DNA of 64,000 bases from Phallus indusiatus (GCA_027605045.1 JAQFWX010000048.1:218691-282690), one strand, 5' to 3'. Positions 41,590 to 54,480 are shown, numbered from the stretch's first letter. A program made the numbers and translations. Notes: generated from the sequence alone by a model not told the origin.

Positions 41590-44290
41590 GGTTTAGGGCT
41601 TATGAACCAAGGATTGGGATATTTCGAGGTGTCGATGGTCCCACAGCTCTAACATTCGGACCTAACTAAAGCATTAGAAGCTCTACGCAAACAGGTGCGA
41701 GCACTGCCATTCACATTGAAGTATCATGTTTACTGTCCCATCTCTGACACGCACAGCGACTTGCTCATCGACGTCCCATCCGCCTTCAGATCCTCAGCAA
41801 TCCTTGCCTTCCTTACATCGTCTCAGGTCTCTCTTCACGACTATTGGATCAGCTATACCAAGCTTGGCGGCGGATGCGAAGCATGTGGTACGGACCAAAT
41901 GAAAACAACTATACGGGCAGCGTCCTGCGCGAGACATGGCTTGCTTTACGACCTTATTCCGTCTTTACACCTTTTCTGACGACATATTCTCGTTCGCAGT
42001 TCGCATATCCACCCACGACCGACCAACACTCTAATTCAGGCCACAAAATACCGGTTACAGTGGTACTCTTAGTCAAAGCTACTCCGTCATTTGCGGATGG
42101 TCTCGGCACTTTTGATACCTCTGGATGATCACGGGACCTCATTCAACCAACAACACGAGGACGAAGATGAGTGTACATAGGGAAATCAGGGACACCAGAT
42201 CATCCTGTTTTCTCGCACACACCCGCCTCCCGAGCTGAAGTTGGTTTTCTACTCCAGCTGCTCACCCACACATTGCACACTTTCCCGTAAAACATTCCAC
42301 ATTCAGCTTCTTACGGCTACATTTATTGCATACCTTTGCTCACAACTCCTCTTTAAGGCCCGTCATATAACGACAACAATAAGAGACTGAAAACACTCAG
42401 TTTGCTGGTTCTAACACTAATGCCGGTGCCGGTGCCGGTGTTTTACTCATAACCGGCGACGAGATGACTCTATCAAATTATGAATACTTCTAAGTGTAAC
42501 CAAGGAGGCGCGCTCGCTGCAACGCGATGGAACCATATTTATACGCGGGCTGACACGCTGGCGAGTGTGTTGCCGCATGTGATTCAGGACTTATTATGAC
42601 TCAGGAGGTACGTCAGCCTAGTTATGATCCAAATTTGATATTATCTGAATTTCATGTGAAGGTTTCTATAGCAGAAGCATACATAACTTGAACGCTTTTA
42701 CTGCATCGAGGTGCTAATCAGTAAGCTGGGCAACGTTCTTTCCGGCCGTTCTCAGTTTTCGGGTCAGTCTGGGAACGGCTGGAAAGGCCGGACAACGTTG
42801 CCCATTTACTGATTAGTATTTTAATGCCGACCTCCTCACCTCATTAGCCTACTTACGTTAATATGTAGATTTTTTCAATAAACCCCTTTGTTGTCTGTTT
42901 CAACTCCGTCAGCAAGCGAAAGCGAACACTGATCAAGGATTGCAAGCGAACAGCCCAAGATTTGGCCCAAGCATTATACAACGCAGTTGAACGCCAACGC
43001 TAGAATGGTAAGAGGTGACAAACATAAATTTGAGGGAGAAAATGTAATTCAATTTTGTCTATAGATTGGAACTGTACAGGAGACAACCTGCTTGCCTTAT
43101 TGACGTTTGGAAGGACTCAACGTATGTACGCATGAAAGCGAGAACCGTTGTATATTAAATTCTCATTAGTTTTTTGATTAAAAAGTCGGACGACGTAATT
43201 TTAGCCCCTCTCCGAATCGCTCTTCCCAGTGTCGCGATGAAGTGAGCCCGCTAGAGTTTATTTCAGTATCTATGGACCTGAATTCACGAAACAAACGGGT
43301 AGTCAAACGTTAAATCGCAACACTCTCAAATACGGTCATTTGTTGAGCACAGGTTTGAAGGTTTTCTCAGGAATCTAAGCCTCAGTTGCGAGAACGGCAC
43401 ACGAATAGTGTTGAGTGCCTAGTGCCTATGCATTTAAAATCAAACCGAGGCCGCCCGACTGAAACTAGCTTGACTCGGAAATGTTGATTAATAGAAGTCA
43501 TTTCGTCAAAATACTCTTCCCATTCAGTGAATCACTGCAATGGATTCACATAAACGGTTTGAATTGTACTTGTCATTTAATGTAATGGGAACAGCTCTGC
43601 CCAAGGTGGACAATACTTCAAGCTCTCCTCAAGAAGTTATGAAATTATCGACATCTATTACATAATACTTAATTTCCAACAAGTGCACTGCCTGGTGCCA
43701 TTCGAACTCGGGGGCATATAGTTGTTACCTGAACCTTTAGAGTCACATTGAGACGGAAATCATGGAGTGAGGAGAGATGAAAGGGAACAAGTGTAAGTGT
43801 GATGTGATGATATTTTTGAGTCATAACGACTCATACAAGGACGGTTGAAGAAACAACAGCTGCTGGGGCAAGGGGAATAATTAAACTTTTAAAAGGCAAA
43901 TCAAGTTTCGATTTGGAAAAAAAAAGGCGCTGGAAACCAGTCTGGATAGAACGACTGATTGGTATTTAAAATTTTTGAGCGGGCCGTGCTAGAAGAGGAA
44001 TGCTGGGTCAAGTCCCTGCGGATTCGAGGAGGAGGAGTAAGATGCATGATTGATTGCTGTTGTTTAGTATGCTGAGATACAATTTTTAGTCCATCCCTTC
44101 TGCCATTTTTAAAGAGAGCTCGGTAACGCCAGCAGAGTCCAGTAAGCGGCATTGATGATGATGTTGAATCATCTTTTGATTGCAGTTGTGTTTTCATGTG
44201 TAGGATCAAGCTCATCTTGCTAATGAATGCATTTCGTAAAATTCCGCCGTGAGAAATTTGTTGTGAAGTGATTTTTGCCATACTCGATTT
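41590..44290 (+). pseudogene. DUG2: DUG2-like WD40/M20 pseudogene, copy V
   Basis: WD40 remnants lie at 41690-42650; the ILSL-like and RDGC-like strands are degenerate (near 42490-42610). The M20 part shows the EQxxDCxQ region in damaged form (about 42920-42980) and a ..LLALLTFGRT stretch at about 43095-43120. A C-terminal DQAHLANECIS-like signature sits at about 44202-44240. A 103-bp palindromic element (42714-42816) interrupts an intron or exon border. Many stops. It stands directly before membrane copy E in the same direction. Confidence 0.5.
42714..42816. mobile_element. 103-bp fold-back (palindromic) element
   Basis: The left arm starts CTAATCAGTAAGCTGGGCAA and the right arm, read inwards, CTAATCAGTAAATGGGCAAC; pairing continues through CCGGCC to CTGGGAACGG with small bulges. 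It would form a long hairpin in DNA or RNA. It sits within DUG2-like copy V, and the other copies lack it. No clear target duplication. Confidence 0.65.
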
Positions 44291-44738
44291 GTTTTATTAA
44301 TTATTGTCATTTTTAATGTATGTCGATTTTTCTTCTTGAAGATAACCTATGAGTACTTCGAGGTCCCAAATATTTATAAATGTTGTTTCGTTCTCGTTCA
44401 TATGGTGTCCGAGTCTGTTTCGGTTGGTATATTACGATGCTGCGAACGCGTTTGACTCAATGAAGGTCAAATCCACAACACTCGAGAAATTACTGCCACA
44501 AACACCGACTTCTCTCAGTCGACAATTTGGTGATATTGTGGCCATCATGTTCCATCGAGAGCTTTGTTTTTTGAAAACGTTCGAATCGCAGTTGCGCTAT
44601 AATGGGTGATGATTGAGATAGATCAGCCCATGATTCAGAATATCATATATAAGGACACTAAGTATATAAAAATTCCACGATCTCAGCACAGAGCTATTAT
44701 TTCAAGTCACAATTTCCATAACATTTATTCTCACCATT

Positions 44739-46433
44739 ATGAATGCTTCAACTGCGGACATTATTCAAGAGGCCTATGAAAGGTGCATATATATCAGTTT
44801 TGTCTTATACCTGTCATTGCATCTGACTTGATTATGGGATTAGCTATGCTTTCAGATTGGTTGTTTCCGGTCTAACAGGTGACCAATGCAATGTCGTAAA
44901 AGTCCTACTAAAACAGCAAAACCTCTAGCACTTAGTTTCTATACTACTCTGATAACATTCTCTCAAGAAAAAGATCACATATGGTCCAAGCCATTCAGTT
45001 TGCCTGCATTACTGTACATTTTTGCGAGATATGGATGTTTACTAGGCCAGGGACTTTTGCTCTCAATACAATTATTTACTTCGGTATGTTAATAAACATG
45101 TGCATAATAATAGTCATGCATATAGTACCTTCAATATTTTATTGTTGTTACATCCACTTTTTCGAAGATCGGAAGGTAAACATTTTTATACATACCTTAT
45201 GTAGATTCACTGAAATCATGGAAACTTGAAGAACTTGTACCATACTTGATAATGTACTGGGCATTGTTTCTCTCATCGGATATATTGGTTCCCAAGGTCT
45301 GCGTTACATCATTCACCTATTTCGAAATTCATGTAATAGACACCTCAGGATTATTGTCTGTCCGAGCATATTCACTATGCGAAGGAAATAAAATTCTCGG
45401 TTCGGCTTTGGCATTTGGCCTTTTTTGTTTCCTGGGTTTACAATTGTATGGTAAGGATCAGACAATGATTGAAGCTACTTCAGTTACCCTCCTTTTGGTG
45501 ATAGGCATTGTATTTTCATTTCCTGGGTGTATTTCAAGGTCTGTAGCCCGTCAAATGTATGCATATGCACTGACCTTGTGATGAAGCCTCTCCACAGAAG
45601 AAATTATCAGTATGACTCATGCTCATTGCACATCGATGTTTTAGATTTGTTTACAACCAAACCATTTTAGTAACCACTGTTAACAATATCATCCCTTTTT
45701 GCACTGATTTACTTATATTTTGCATTTGCATATGGAACATCTGGGGTATATGGAGATTAAAATGCAAGAATGGAATTCAAAGTAATGGGCTTGTTTCCAT
45801 GCTTCTTACACAAAGTACGTCTGGTGATATTTATGACAAGGGTTACTGAGCAACATACAGGTATATTTGGCTGTTGGTAAGGCCACATCAGTTGATATTG
45901 ATAATCATCTCACAACTTATCATGACTTTCTAAGTCTTGCTGTTACCATCACTATCATTACGCCGCCTCTTGGGCTGGTAATATTTCAATCATATAGAAT
46001 GGGGACAAGTGGCTGAGATCTTCTTAGTTTACAGGTGTATGGGCCCTGTTTAATTCTCACACACCATGCTTCTTAACATACTATTCAAATAATCTGAATC
46101 TTCTCAGGTTTCTGTATCGCAGAGTTACGAACTTACACAAAATGTGTAAGGTTCATCTTGTCTCTATGCACATCCCTCTATGATTAACCTCTCCCAAGCC
46201 TATTGGCAATTCTAGTGGCTGATTTTACTCTTGACCTTCGTTGCCTCAACTCTGTACAAATTGAAGCTAGCCGAATGTCTTTACCATCGCTTCAACTCTC
46301 AAATGTTCTCCAGCATATACACCAATCCTTCCTTGTGGAAATGGCCACTCCTCAGCTTGAGGAGCCTGAGAGAAATATGGATGATCCGGAGAACCTACCT
46401 GATGGGGACAGTGACCTAATGGTTTACATTTAG
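44739..46433 (+). pseudogene. DUF6533-like membrane protein, copy E, with altered microexon and shifted C-terminus
   Basis: Exon 1 is 44739-44782 (MNASTADIIQEAYE), 21 nt shorter than in the relatives. The microexon's acceptor AG is GG here (44869-44870); an upstream CAG would give a 23-nt exon (44856-44878), which keeps the frame. The core exon 44917-45083 reads DHIWSKPFSLPALLYIFARY. A membrane exon follows (about 45340-45450, GLLSVRAYSLCEGNKILGS) and another near 45690-45780. The last exon (about 46193-46433) loses frame near its end compared with copy A and finishes early. Acceptor loss before the ..SLSSDILVP exon suggests decay, but partial function is possible. Confidence 0.5.
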
Positions 46434-46639
46434 CCATGGATGTCACTCAACCTACTGAGCGTAGAGCATTTTCAGTATGCAATTTTTACTAGTTGAAGAT
46501 TGGTTAATAACATTCTAATTTAGAGTGTCATCTCAGATGTCTGACTTTCAGGGAGTTTTTGATATATCTTTTTACACTCATTTCAATTTCTTTGCAATTT
46601 CCATATTATTCTCTGATTAATTTATTCTAGTCAATAGAG

Positions 46640-46998
46640 ACTGTATGTAAGCATTAAATATATCTATAATTGACACAGCGATTTGATGTCCATGTATTTC
46701 TATAAGAGTCCGTTTGCCCACATTTCTCTTAGGCTGAAATCAAGCATAATTGCTATTGGCATGTTCACTAAAACGAGTTTTTTTTTGATTGAAACGCTGT
46801 AGCCAAACCGTGATGAGGATATTGGTTAAACACTGCTGCCACCGGGTGACCTGTACCTGCCGGCGAGACTTGCTAAGGATCTCGAGTTACATAATACTTT
46901 TTTAGATCGTTCTTCGAACTGTCAGTACTTCAGATTCGCACTCGCCCCGAAGAGCTGCGACAGTGTGACGTCACGTAACGGGCATCTTACAGACATCG
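46640..46998 (+). promoter_or_regulatory. Promoter of DUG2-like copy VI, with CRE-like site
   Basis: It matches the start of this window (GACACAGCGATTTGATGTCC near 46673). The octamer TGACGTCA lies at 46966-46973, 26 nt before the start codon at 46999. A TATA-like TAAATATATC is near 46655. The same layout precedes copies I and II. Confidence 0.45.
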
Positions 46999-49680
46999 AT
47001 GTCGCAGCAGGACGCGTTCAACTTCAGAAAACAGCAGAAAACACTATTGCAGCTGTTGATCGGGACTATGCGGTAAACATTGAGGTGGATCCTGAGGATA
47101 ATTACCAAGATCGACGGTTTCATGGTGAGTTCATTTCGAGCTGGTTTCCTTTCTTTTCAACTCAAAAGATCATAGGATCGGCTGGTCGGTGAAATAGGCA
47201 CGTTCTTCGTATACCTCATGTGAGAAGCACTATGCAAACAAGCATAGGAATCCTCATTTACCTCACGACTCCGTCCCTTATTCATGTCCTGTTCCATCTC
47301 TGACACGCGCAACGTTTACTACGCCTCTGTCTCCAAGCACTGCTCGAACCCCCCGCGGCCTCGTCTGACTCGTACCCTTTACCATCACCTGACAACCTGT
47401 CGAGTTCAGTGTTAGGGTTGGCAGAATATGCGAAGCATATCTTTCTGTGTTGTCATACTGACGATCATGACATCAATGATGTACGTGCGCAATAATGACA
47501 GTGAGATTGAACAGCTAGACTGACTAGTGTCTCAGTTTCTTTAGATTTGGGGTCGTTGTATAAAGCCGACGCTTCATGGGCACACAGGCAGCGTTCTAGT
47601 TTTAGAAATCGACAGAGAACGTGAATGGCCGTTCAGCTCGTCAAGTAAGTTGTCGTCACACTCTTGTTAAATTGTTCTGAGCCTGAGCATCCCGCAAGCG
47701 AGATACGGTCAGAACACGGTCTACGCGAGACCTCGCTTGCTACCACATCTCGACACCTCCGCAGGCGACATATTCTCACTCGCATATTCACCTTCAGTCA
47801 AAACACTAATCTACAATGGTACAATCGTTCAGAGCTACTGCCTTGGATGCAAACCACCGAACCACCGCAACCACCGCCGTCTCCACCATTGCCACCAGAC
47901 AACCACACCAACTGGGCCTCATTCGACCAAATAGACGCAAATGGAGATGGGGACGGCGAAAATGGGGATACCGGTCTAGCACTCGACCGCAAAAAATGGT
48001 TCCGCTTTTCCAATAACACCCCTTGTCTAGGCCGTCCCGTTCTCTACCCCGTCCATTCTCCCACTCCGTAAAATCAATCTGGTTTCTCAACACCAGTCAT
48101 TCATACATATGCATACTTCACGTGTTCTTCGAGTTCCCCCGCAGTTATACATTCAGCTCATTATAGGTATATCTATTGTGTGACACTGCTTCCTAGGGCC
48201 TCCACCGACAACACCGGGAAAAACTACAACAAAAATGAACATGCCCGGGCGTCTTGATTCTGAAGCCGATGCTCTACTTATAACTGGCAGCGGAGACGAA
48301 TGTATAAAGTTATGGAATTGAAGCAGCACGCCTCAAGGACCTGCTTTATTAGATACCTTTGAGTGTAATCAAGGAGGCGTGTTGTCGCTCGTGGCGTGTG
48401 ATGCTACGATTTATGCAAGGTGTCGGGATGGGTGTGTTGCTGTTTGAGATTGAGACGAGGAGTATGGTTAGACTCATGGCTCAGGAGGTTAGTTTTTTTA
48501 ACCTTAGTTTTTCTTATTGGGTTTTGATTTGTATTTCAAAATTCAGACGTGTTGGCTATGTCGATGGTCAACTCGGATTTATATACGTGTTGCGCCAATG
48601 GCTGGATTCAGGTATTATATTTGTATATTTCTATACATACACAGTGCCTTTAGACTAAATCCTCCTTTCTACTTATCTGTTTAACGCTGGTCAGTCCAAT
48701 TTGCATGCACGGTGTCGTGGCACACTCACCTTGGAATTATTTTGTCCCCATCATCACACGATTATTATGTCCATTGCAGCCTTCTTCGTTGCTATTTTAA
48801 CAACAGGAAGACAAGAAGATGATCGTGGTGAGGAATTCAAGTTTACAAATACAAATCAGTGGTGTTTTATTACCGGCGGAAATGACAACTTCCAAATATT
48901 TAGTAAGTCTGACTTGAGGTCCGCAGATTTAGGAAATCAATAATATTAATATGAGTAATAGTGCGTTTACTGTGTCCGGGTATCTTAATGCGGGACACAA
49001 CATATATGCATAGTAAAGCCGACTTCTTCACTCACTTGACCTTAGTTTTGAGAATCGATTTCTCGTTACTTGTCCATTCGGGCTGTACCAGATTAAAAAT
49101 CAAAGACGGTGTTGGATGCGCTTGTTAGAGAGACTCCAGTCTGGCAATACTTCTTAAGTACGGTCCCTCTTCCCCCTCTTCTTAGCCTTAGCTTTCGAAA
49201 AATCAGATTTTGCTCATGGCAGTTCTCGTTGTAGGCTAGTATTGATAGAATGACAGACCGGTGGTTAAGGAATTTCGGTATTTCAAGATGAGCGGCGAGC
49301 TGTGGAAGAAGAGTGGGGTGTCAAGCTATTGCAGATGAGAGAACGAGGGGCACGTGTCATTCCTCTTTAATGCGTAGTTTGACCGCAATTAACTGTGATT
49401 TTAGTCCATCCCTTTGTGTCATTGTTGAAGAGTGTTCGGATGTCCTGGGTCGCTATTTATTTATGGCAGAGTTCGGTAGGTGACGATGATGTTTTTGCCT
49501 TGCTGCTTCTTTTTTTTTTCGAAGGTTCATTTTTTTTGGTTGTATAGGATCAAGCTCATCTCAGGAATGAACGCATCTTGTTGATAAGTCTTCGTCGTGG
49601 AAAATCTGTCATGGAGCAAATTTTGCTTGCTGTGTCTGTTGAGTCGTCTGGCGGGTTTAATTACCAAAGCTTGTCTTTGG
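46999..49680 (+). pseudogene. DUG2: DUG2-like WD40/M20 peptidase pseudogene, copy VI
   Basis: The start reads MSQQDAFNF and the first exon ends DNYQDRRFH at a donor (47125), though one shift already separates the two. WD40 blades follow: DTSAGDIFSLAYSPS (about 47750), a glycine/aspartate-rich linker (47930-47970), ITGSGDECIKLWN (about 48280-48320), SLVACDATIYARCRDGC (about 48385-48440) and ITGGNDN (about 48870-48895). M20 pieces appear near 49080-49340, and the C-terminal DQAHLRNERILL signature at about 49550-49590. The GHYD, SDNKG and GEE blocks were not found, so the peptidase centre is deleted. Non-functional. Confidence 0.55.
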
Positions 49681-51709
49681 TTCCCTGCAATATGTAAAAA
49701 ATTTCATGTAGTGATTTAGGCGCCGAAAGTGCAGGATCACATGCCTTCGTCAAGAACATGCTCCCTCAACATGGTTCAATAAGATTAAAAATTGTATATT
49801 TTACGCGATACACCAATGAAGAAACTGTTATAATTTTTTTGACTATAATTATTCAATCAGTTATAAAGATATTTCGCGTCAAAGTGAGGCTTTCAGGAAC
49901 AGAAGTTCTATTTTACATAATCATATCATGTGATCTCTTTCTGAATAAAGCTAAGGGATTGCGTCAAGGATTTCGTCATAAGTCACACTAGTCACCAGAT
50001 CTGGTTCCGCTACAACAGTAATGTTGAACTCGGCTCTCGCGAAGTGAAGACTCTCCCAGATACTCTTACAAGTGATATCGTGCTGATGTTCTGGTGGCTT
50101 GGATCAAGGGTGTATTCCGGCTGGCATTATGTTTTCGATCCTCATGGAGGCTATGGAAAGATTCTTTAGCACGCCAAGTACCTCTTTCGTCAACAATTCC
50201 CTTTGATCAACTTTTGATGCTATTCAATGACTTTGAATGTAGATATATATATATTTAATCCATAACTGGTTATGGTATTAGGCTCGTTTGGTCCTGCTTC
50301 CAAACTTTCTGGGATTATTTTAATTCCATGGTCAGTGGGCCGTGCTTTCAATGAATAATCGTCTTAAGAATGAAATGTACAACTCTCTCATGATCATAGC
50401 CACAAATCGCAACTTACGTTGGCTCAATCAACCAAAAGTTGGTGAGAGGAAACAATCTATTCTGCATAACTCCGGTGTTCTTCCTTCGAACACAAATGAT
50501 CTAATTACAGATCATTATTATAGATCATATCCATCCCAATGGCGCTTCTCATTCGCCGCATCGTGATTCATTCACAAATCTTTATGGTTACCCTTGACCA
50601 CTTGTACAAACAGCAGCTTGAAAGCAGAAGTCTTTTTCAAGGGACGAAACGAACAATGCTAGCCCTGGTGTCACCGGCGATTCCAATGAAGAAATGGTTG
50701 ATCAATGATGACAATATGGATGAGAGTGTGTTGGACCCGACGTTGCCCAATGTTGGAACCCTATGACCACAGCCGCTCTCAGACCAAGAGAAAGAGATGC
50801 TGTAATGGTCATAGTCACTCTCATTCTCGTTCTAGCGGTAATTACGCGCATGCCGGTCGAGGAACATGCGTGCTCTGGTGTTACGTGTAACCGGTGACGC
50901 TATGTAGCGAAACATATCGGCGAAGAGCAACTGATTTGTCAGTTTCAACTTTCACGCTTGGCCATTTGTTCAGTGCTTCAGGTGACATAGATGAACCAGA
51001 AGACTCATCCCTTGTCCTCCTGCAATGTATGATCCAGAAAGTAGATACTGTTGTACATCGCATAACAACAATAGAAAGTTAAGCGTCATAGCTCCTCAGA
51101 TACCTTCCAGCTTACCGGATTTTAAAGGACCTTCACCCCTGCTAACTGACATGTAAGTAATGAAAACTGTAAAATTACTTTTTTTTATTGGGAATATTTG
51201 AGAATGATGCAAACGAAGGCTATAACGTCGAAAATAACAGTTTTTGAAGAAATTGTAACGTGTTCGAGTTTTTTAGCTTGCGTAAATCAATCCTAAGCTT
51301 TCTGACCATGGCAGAACACAGTATCGGTCCTTTCAGACCACCCTCGGCCGCCGTAGTACCCACACTCAACCTCGAATGTGTGCTGCGAAAGTCAAAGCGG
51401 ATACAACAGTTGACTGCTAACAGCTGAACATACGGACTATGTTTTGTGGATCATGAAGCTAGGCGCCTTGTTCCTCGATATTTCGAGATGTTGAGGGAGA
51501 AGTTTCTTGGAAGCTTCAGAAGCTTTAGCTAAAAAAAATGGCACATACATTCATAGTAATTGATTACACTTCAAAACATCTCCAGTTCATTCATATTGCG
51601 CAAAGTGTCTGTTCATCTTCGCGCCTAGTAGATCGACCAAGAGTACTGCTACTGTACAAGCTTTGGTCCCCGCCGCCCTGTCGGCCCTCGCCTACCTCAT
51701 ATATCTAAC
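49681..51709. other. 2-kb stretch with no recognised gene
   Basis: Several short plus-strand frames exist (49758-49991, 50342-50566, 50539-50766), none with known motifs. A TA run lies near 50243-50252. It interrupts the usual order between DUG2-like copy VI and the next unit, so it may be a foreign insertion; no terminal repeats were found. Confidence 0.35.
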
Positions 51710-51950
51710 TTAGACTGATAATCTCCTTGACGAGGGTTTATTAAAACGTTACGAACACTCTTTTCCAAATTAGCTCAGTATTGAAAAACTCGGTTGCGAA
51801 ACGAGGCGTGAATAGACTAAATGCGAGTTCCCTTTACCACTTCGTCAATCAACATGTGTGGTATAGTTTTATGCTCGAATGAGAGTTCCATGAGACGTTC
51901 TGGGTCAGCGCTTCAGCGCTCAGCGACGAGGCCAGATTCATAGTTGGCTG
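51710..51950. repeat. Repeat block shared with 16480-16722
   Basis: Uninterrupted partner of the block at 16480. It continues GTTGGCTGCACCTGAGA, which at 17167 follows the Tc1-like element, so this copy serves as the approximate empty site. Confidence 0.5.
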
Positions 51951-52209
51951 CACCTGAGAAGCTTGAAGCCAGCATCTTTTAATGTGCCATAATATTCATG
52001 GCGCAGATTGTTGTTGTATACGACCCAATTTGTAGCAATATGTAATATTCAAACTCTCGTTGCTTTTACCCTAATTCTTTGAGTTCGTCTCCGCCGACAT
52101 TGATGATTCAATTGTTAACACATCACACCAGTGTTGAGATTCGAAGTCTAGGTTGACAAGTACATCCTTTAGCCACTCATTGCACCTTGACCTCGAACGA
52201 TAGATCGCC

Positions 52210-54170
52210 CCAACGTTGTCAACGACTTCTGTAGTGAGAAACTAAACCGGCACTTCCCGCAACTTTGGCGCCGCTTTCAGACCCCAATAGGAAGCCGTCA
52301 GCTGCGTCCGTCTCATTCACATCGACTGTTGAGCATCGCGAGCGATCCAAAGCAGTTTCCGCCACAGTCAGCCCTGTACCCATCACAGGATTTGTCGCGG
52401 CGCCAGCCCTGCCCTCGAGGGCTGTCAACAGAGCATGCACACGATCTGTGGCCTCATTCTCCCCCACCTCCACTGTCAAATCCGTCGAGTCTGAGAGACG
52501 CAAGGCTGCTCTCCCTCCAACCAGGCCCCTGTTGTCACTATCTTCCCTATCACATCAACCATTGAGTCCGTGATATTCGAACGGTAAAAGGAGTCCCTCC
52601 TGATGATAGAGTGTCTATCCCTACCTCTTCACACCGACATAACATGACAGTTTCTGATGGAAATTCATTTGTCTCCGTCAAGGACCCAGGTCTGATGCAT
52701 CCTCATACCTCAGCTCTATCTCTTCCTCCGCGTCTATGTCGACTATTAAGCCATGACATGCATGACCATCTAGCCTCTCGTCCCCATCTAGTGCCTCTGC
52801 GCCTACAGCGCCCACCACTTCTTTTTAAGGACCTGAAACGACGAGTCGCGCACATGTCCCTTCGTACAATCCGGAACGGTCCCCCAACGGTGTCATAGCA
52901 AAAGATCTGCCGGGTGTTTCGTCTCCTACTGCAAATCGCCTGCTACAATCAGTATTCACACCCGCGCACGCGGCATGCGCTCTGTATCCTGCTGCACTCA
53001 CACCACTCCGGTAAAAGGCAGCGCGCGTTCTCATCAGTGCCGCAGACCAGTCTTTGAGCCAAAGAGCCACAACAAACCAAAACAGCAAATTCAAGACCTG
53101 CTCCTGCTCCTGCTCCAACTAACCCCGCCTCGACTAAGACCCATCCTATCAATCCCGTGCCAGTATCAGTGCTCGAGGCGCCCGCCCCTCTTTCTTCGCA
53201 ATCTCAAAGCCAAACCCGCGCTAGTACTAAAACGACGCGTCGCACAGAAAATAAAGACGAGGCGTGCCGAGCACGCAAGAGGAAAACCTCTACAAACGAA
53301 TATACATATAGACATCGACGGGCGTCTGATGATGTCCAGATCAAAACAGCAGGCTGCTGAACTGGCCCCACCTCCCATCGACTTCGGATGTGCTTCAACG
53401 AGCCACGTCAATCTTCTTATCCCCAGTGCTTTTCCATCATCGTCCAGCTCTTGTTCGACGGTCACCTCCGTCGGAGAGGAGTCGAGGACTCCTCATCTAA
53501 TCCGGGGTCTCCCATGAACACGAACACGGACGCGACTAGTGCGACAGCGCAAGCTAAACAAGCCCACCAACCGTCGTCATTCTTTCGGGTACATACCTTT
53601 CGTCGTTTCTCCATCCAACGGATGCACTATACATCGCACTGAAGATACAAAACCATATATCATGTTTATACCAACAACGAACATGGGAGAAAGTGTCTTC
53701 AAGAGATCGTTCAGAAAACACCCAAACCTTTAGGTTATATAGAGTTATACAGACACGACAGACTGGTACGGATGTATTAAGAAAATAAACATTTCTTGTG
53801 TATTTCATTTTTATTGACTATCAATAACCGAATCAATAACCAACGATACTCCAAGAAAACGATTTGCGACGCTAATACAACGTCATGAGAAACTCAATAT
53901 GACCACTGTCGGCCCACCGTCGACATAAAGGACACCTAGTCAGCTGAAAGTCCCATATCAACTTTACATAAACGTCTGCACAAACGCACGAAATAAGTTC
54001 ATATTTGCGTAACACTTTCCTTGTTATTTCCAATTAGTTCATCACAAAAGAACGAATATCCGAATAGTCTTGTCAGTCCACTCCGAAACCTTTCGTTTGA
54101 AGTCTATATCATATACTGATGTAATTTCCCTATATAGATTCATAGAGATTGCATCTTCGCAATAATGGAT
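52210..54170 (+). repeat. Segmental duplication, right copy (partner 28190-30180)
   Basis: Closely related to 28190-30180. It contains a 180-codon frame (52975-53517) that is rich in Ser, Pro and Arg and has no known domain. The zinc-like cysteine pattern of the partner is mostly lost here (KTTRRTENKDEACRARKRK in place of the CxxC pairs). Short indels change frames between the two copies, so neither looks like a maintained gene. Confidence 0.55.
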
Positions 54171-54259
54171 CTCTGTGGCATCATATTCAGAGACACCGTG
54201 TTTTGAAGCGACCTCGCATGTTCATTGCAGTAGCATGTGCAATGATGCTTTGAATCATC

Positions 54260-54480
54260 TTTTAATTGTTTGTAATTGTGTTGTTGGATCAGGCTTATCT
54301 CGCTAGTGAACGCATCTCGTTGAGAAATCTTTATTGCGGGAAATTAGTCCGAGTCGTTGAACAGATTTTTACTTGCCGTGTCTGACCGGTCAACCCGTCA
54401 TCGATTCATCTGGCAGGTTGGAGCCGTAGATTCAAGGTTGTGGGTTGGATTTTTTTCGCCATAATCGATAGGATACGTTA
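54260..54480 (+). pseudogene. DUG2-like C-terminal fragment, copy X
   Basis: Only the end of the peptidase is left: DQAYLASERISLRNLYCGK at about 54285-54340, the same segment that closes copies II, V and VI. It follows the duplicated segment directly, so the rest of this DUG2 copy was replaced by it. Confidence 0.5.

Noticed and set aside
52975..53517. 180-codon ORF as a real gene
   Set aside because: Low-complexity composition, no known domain, and the homologous frame at 28.9-29.3 kb is broken.
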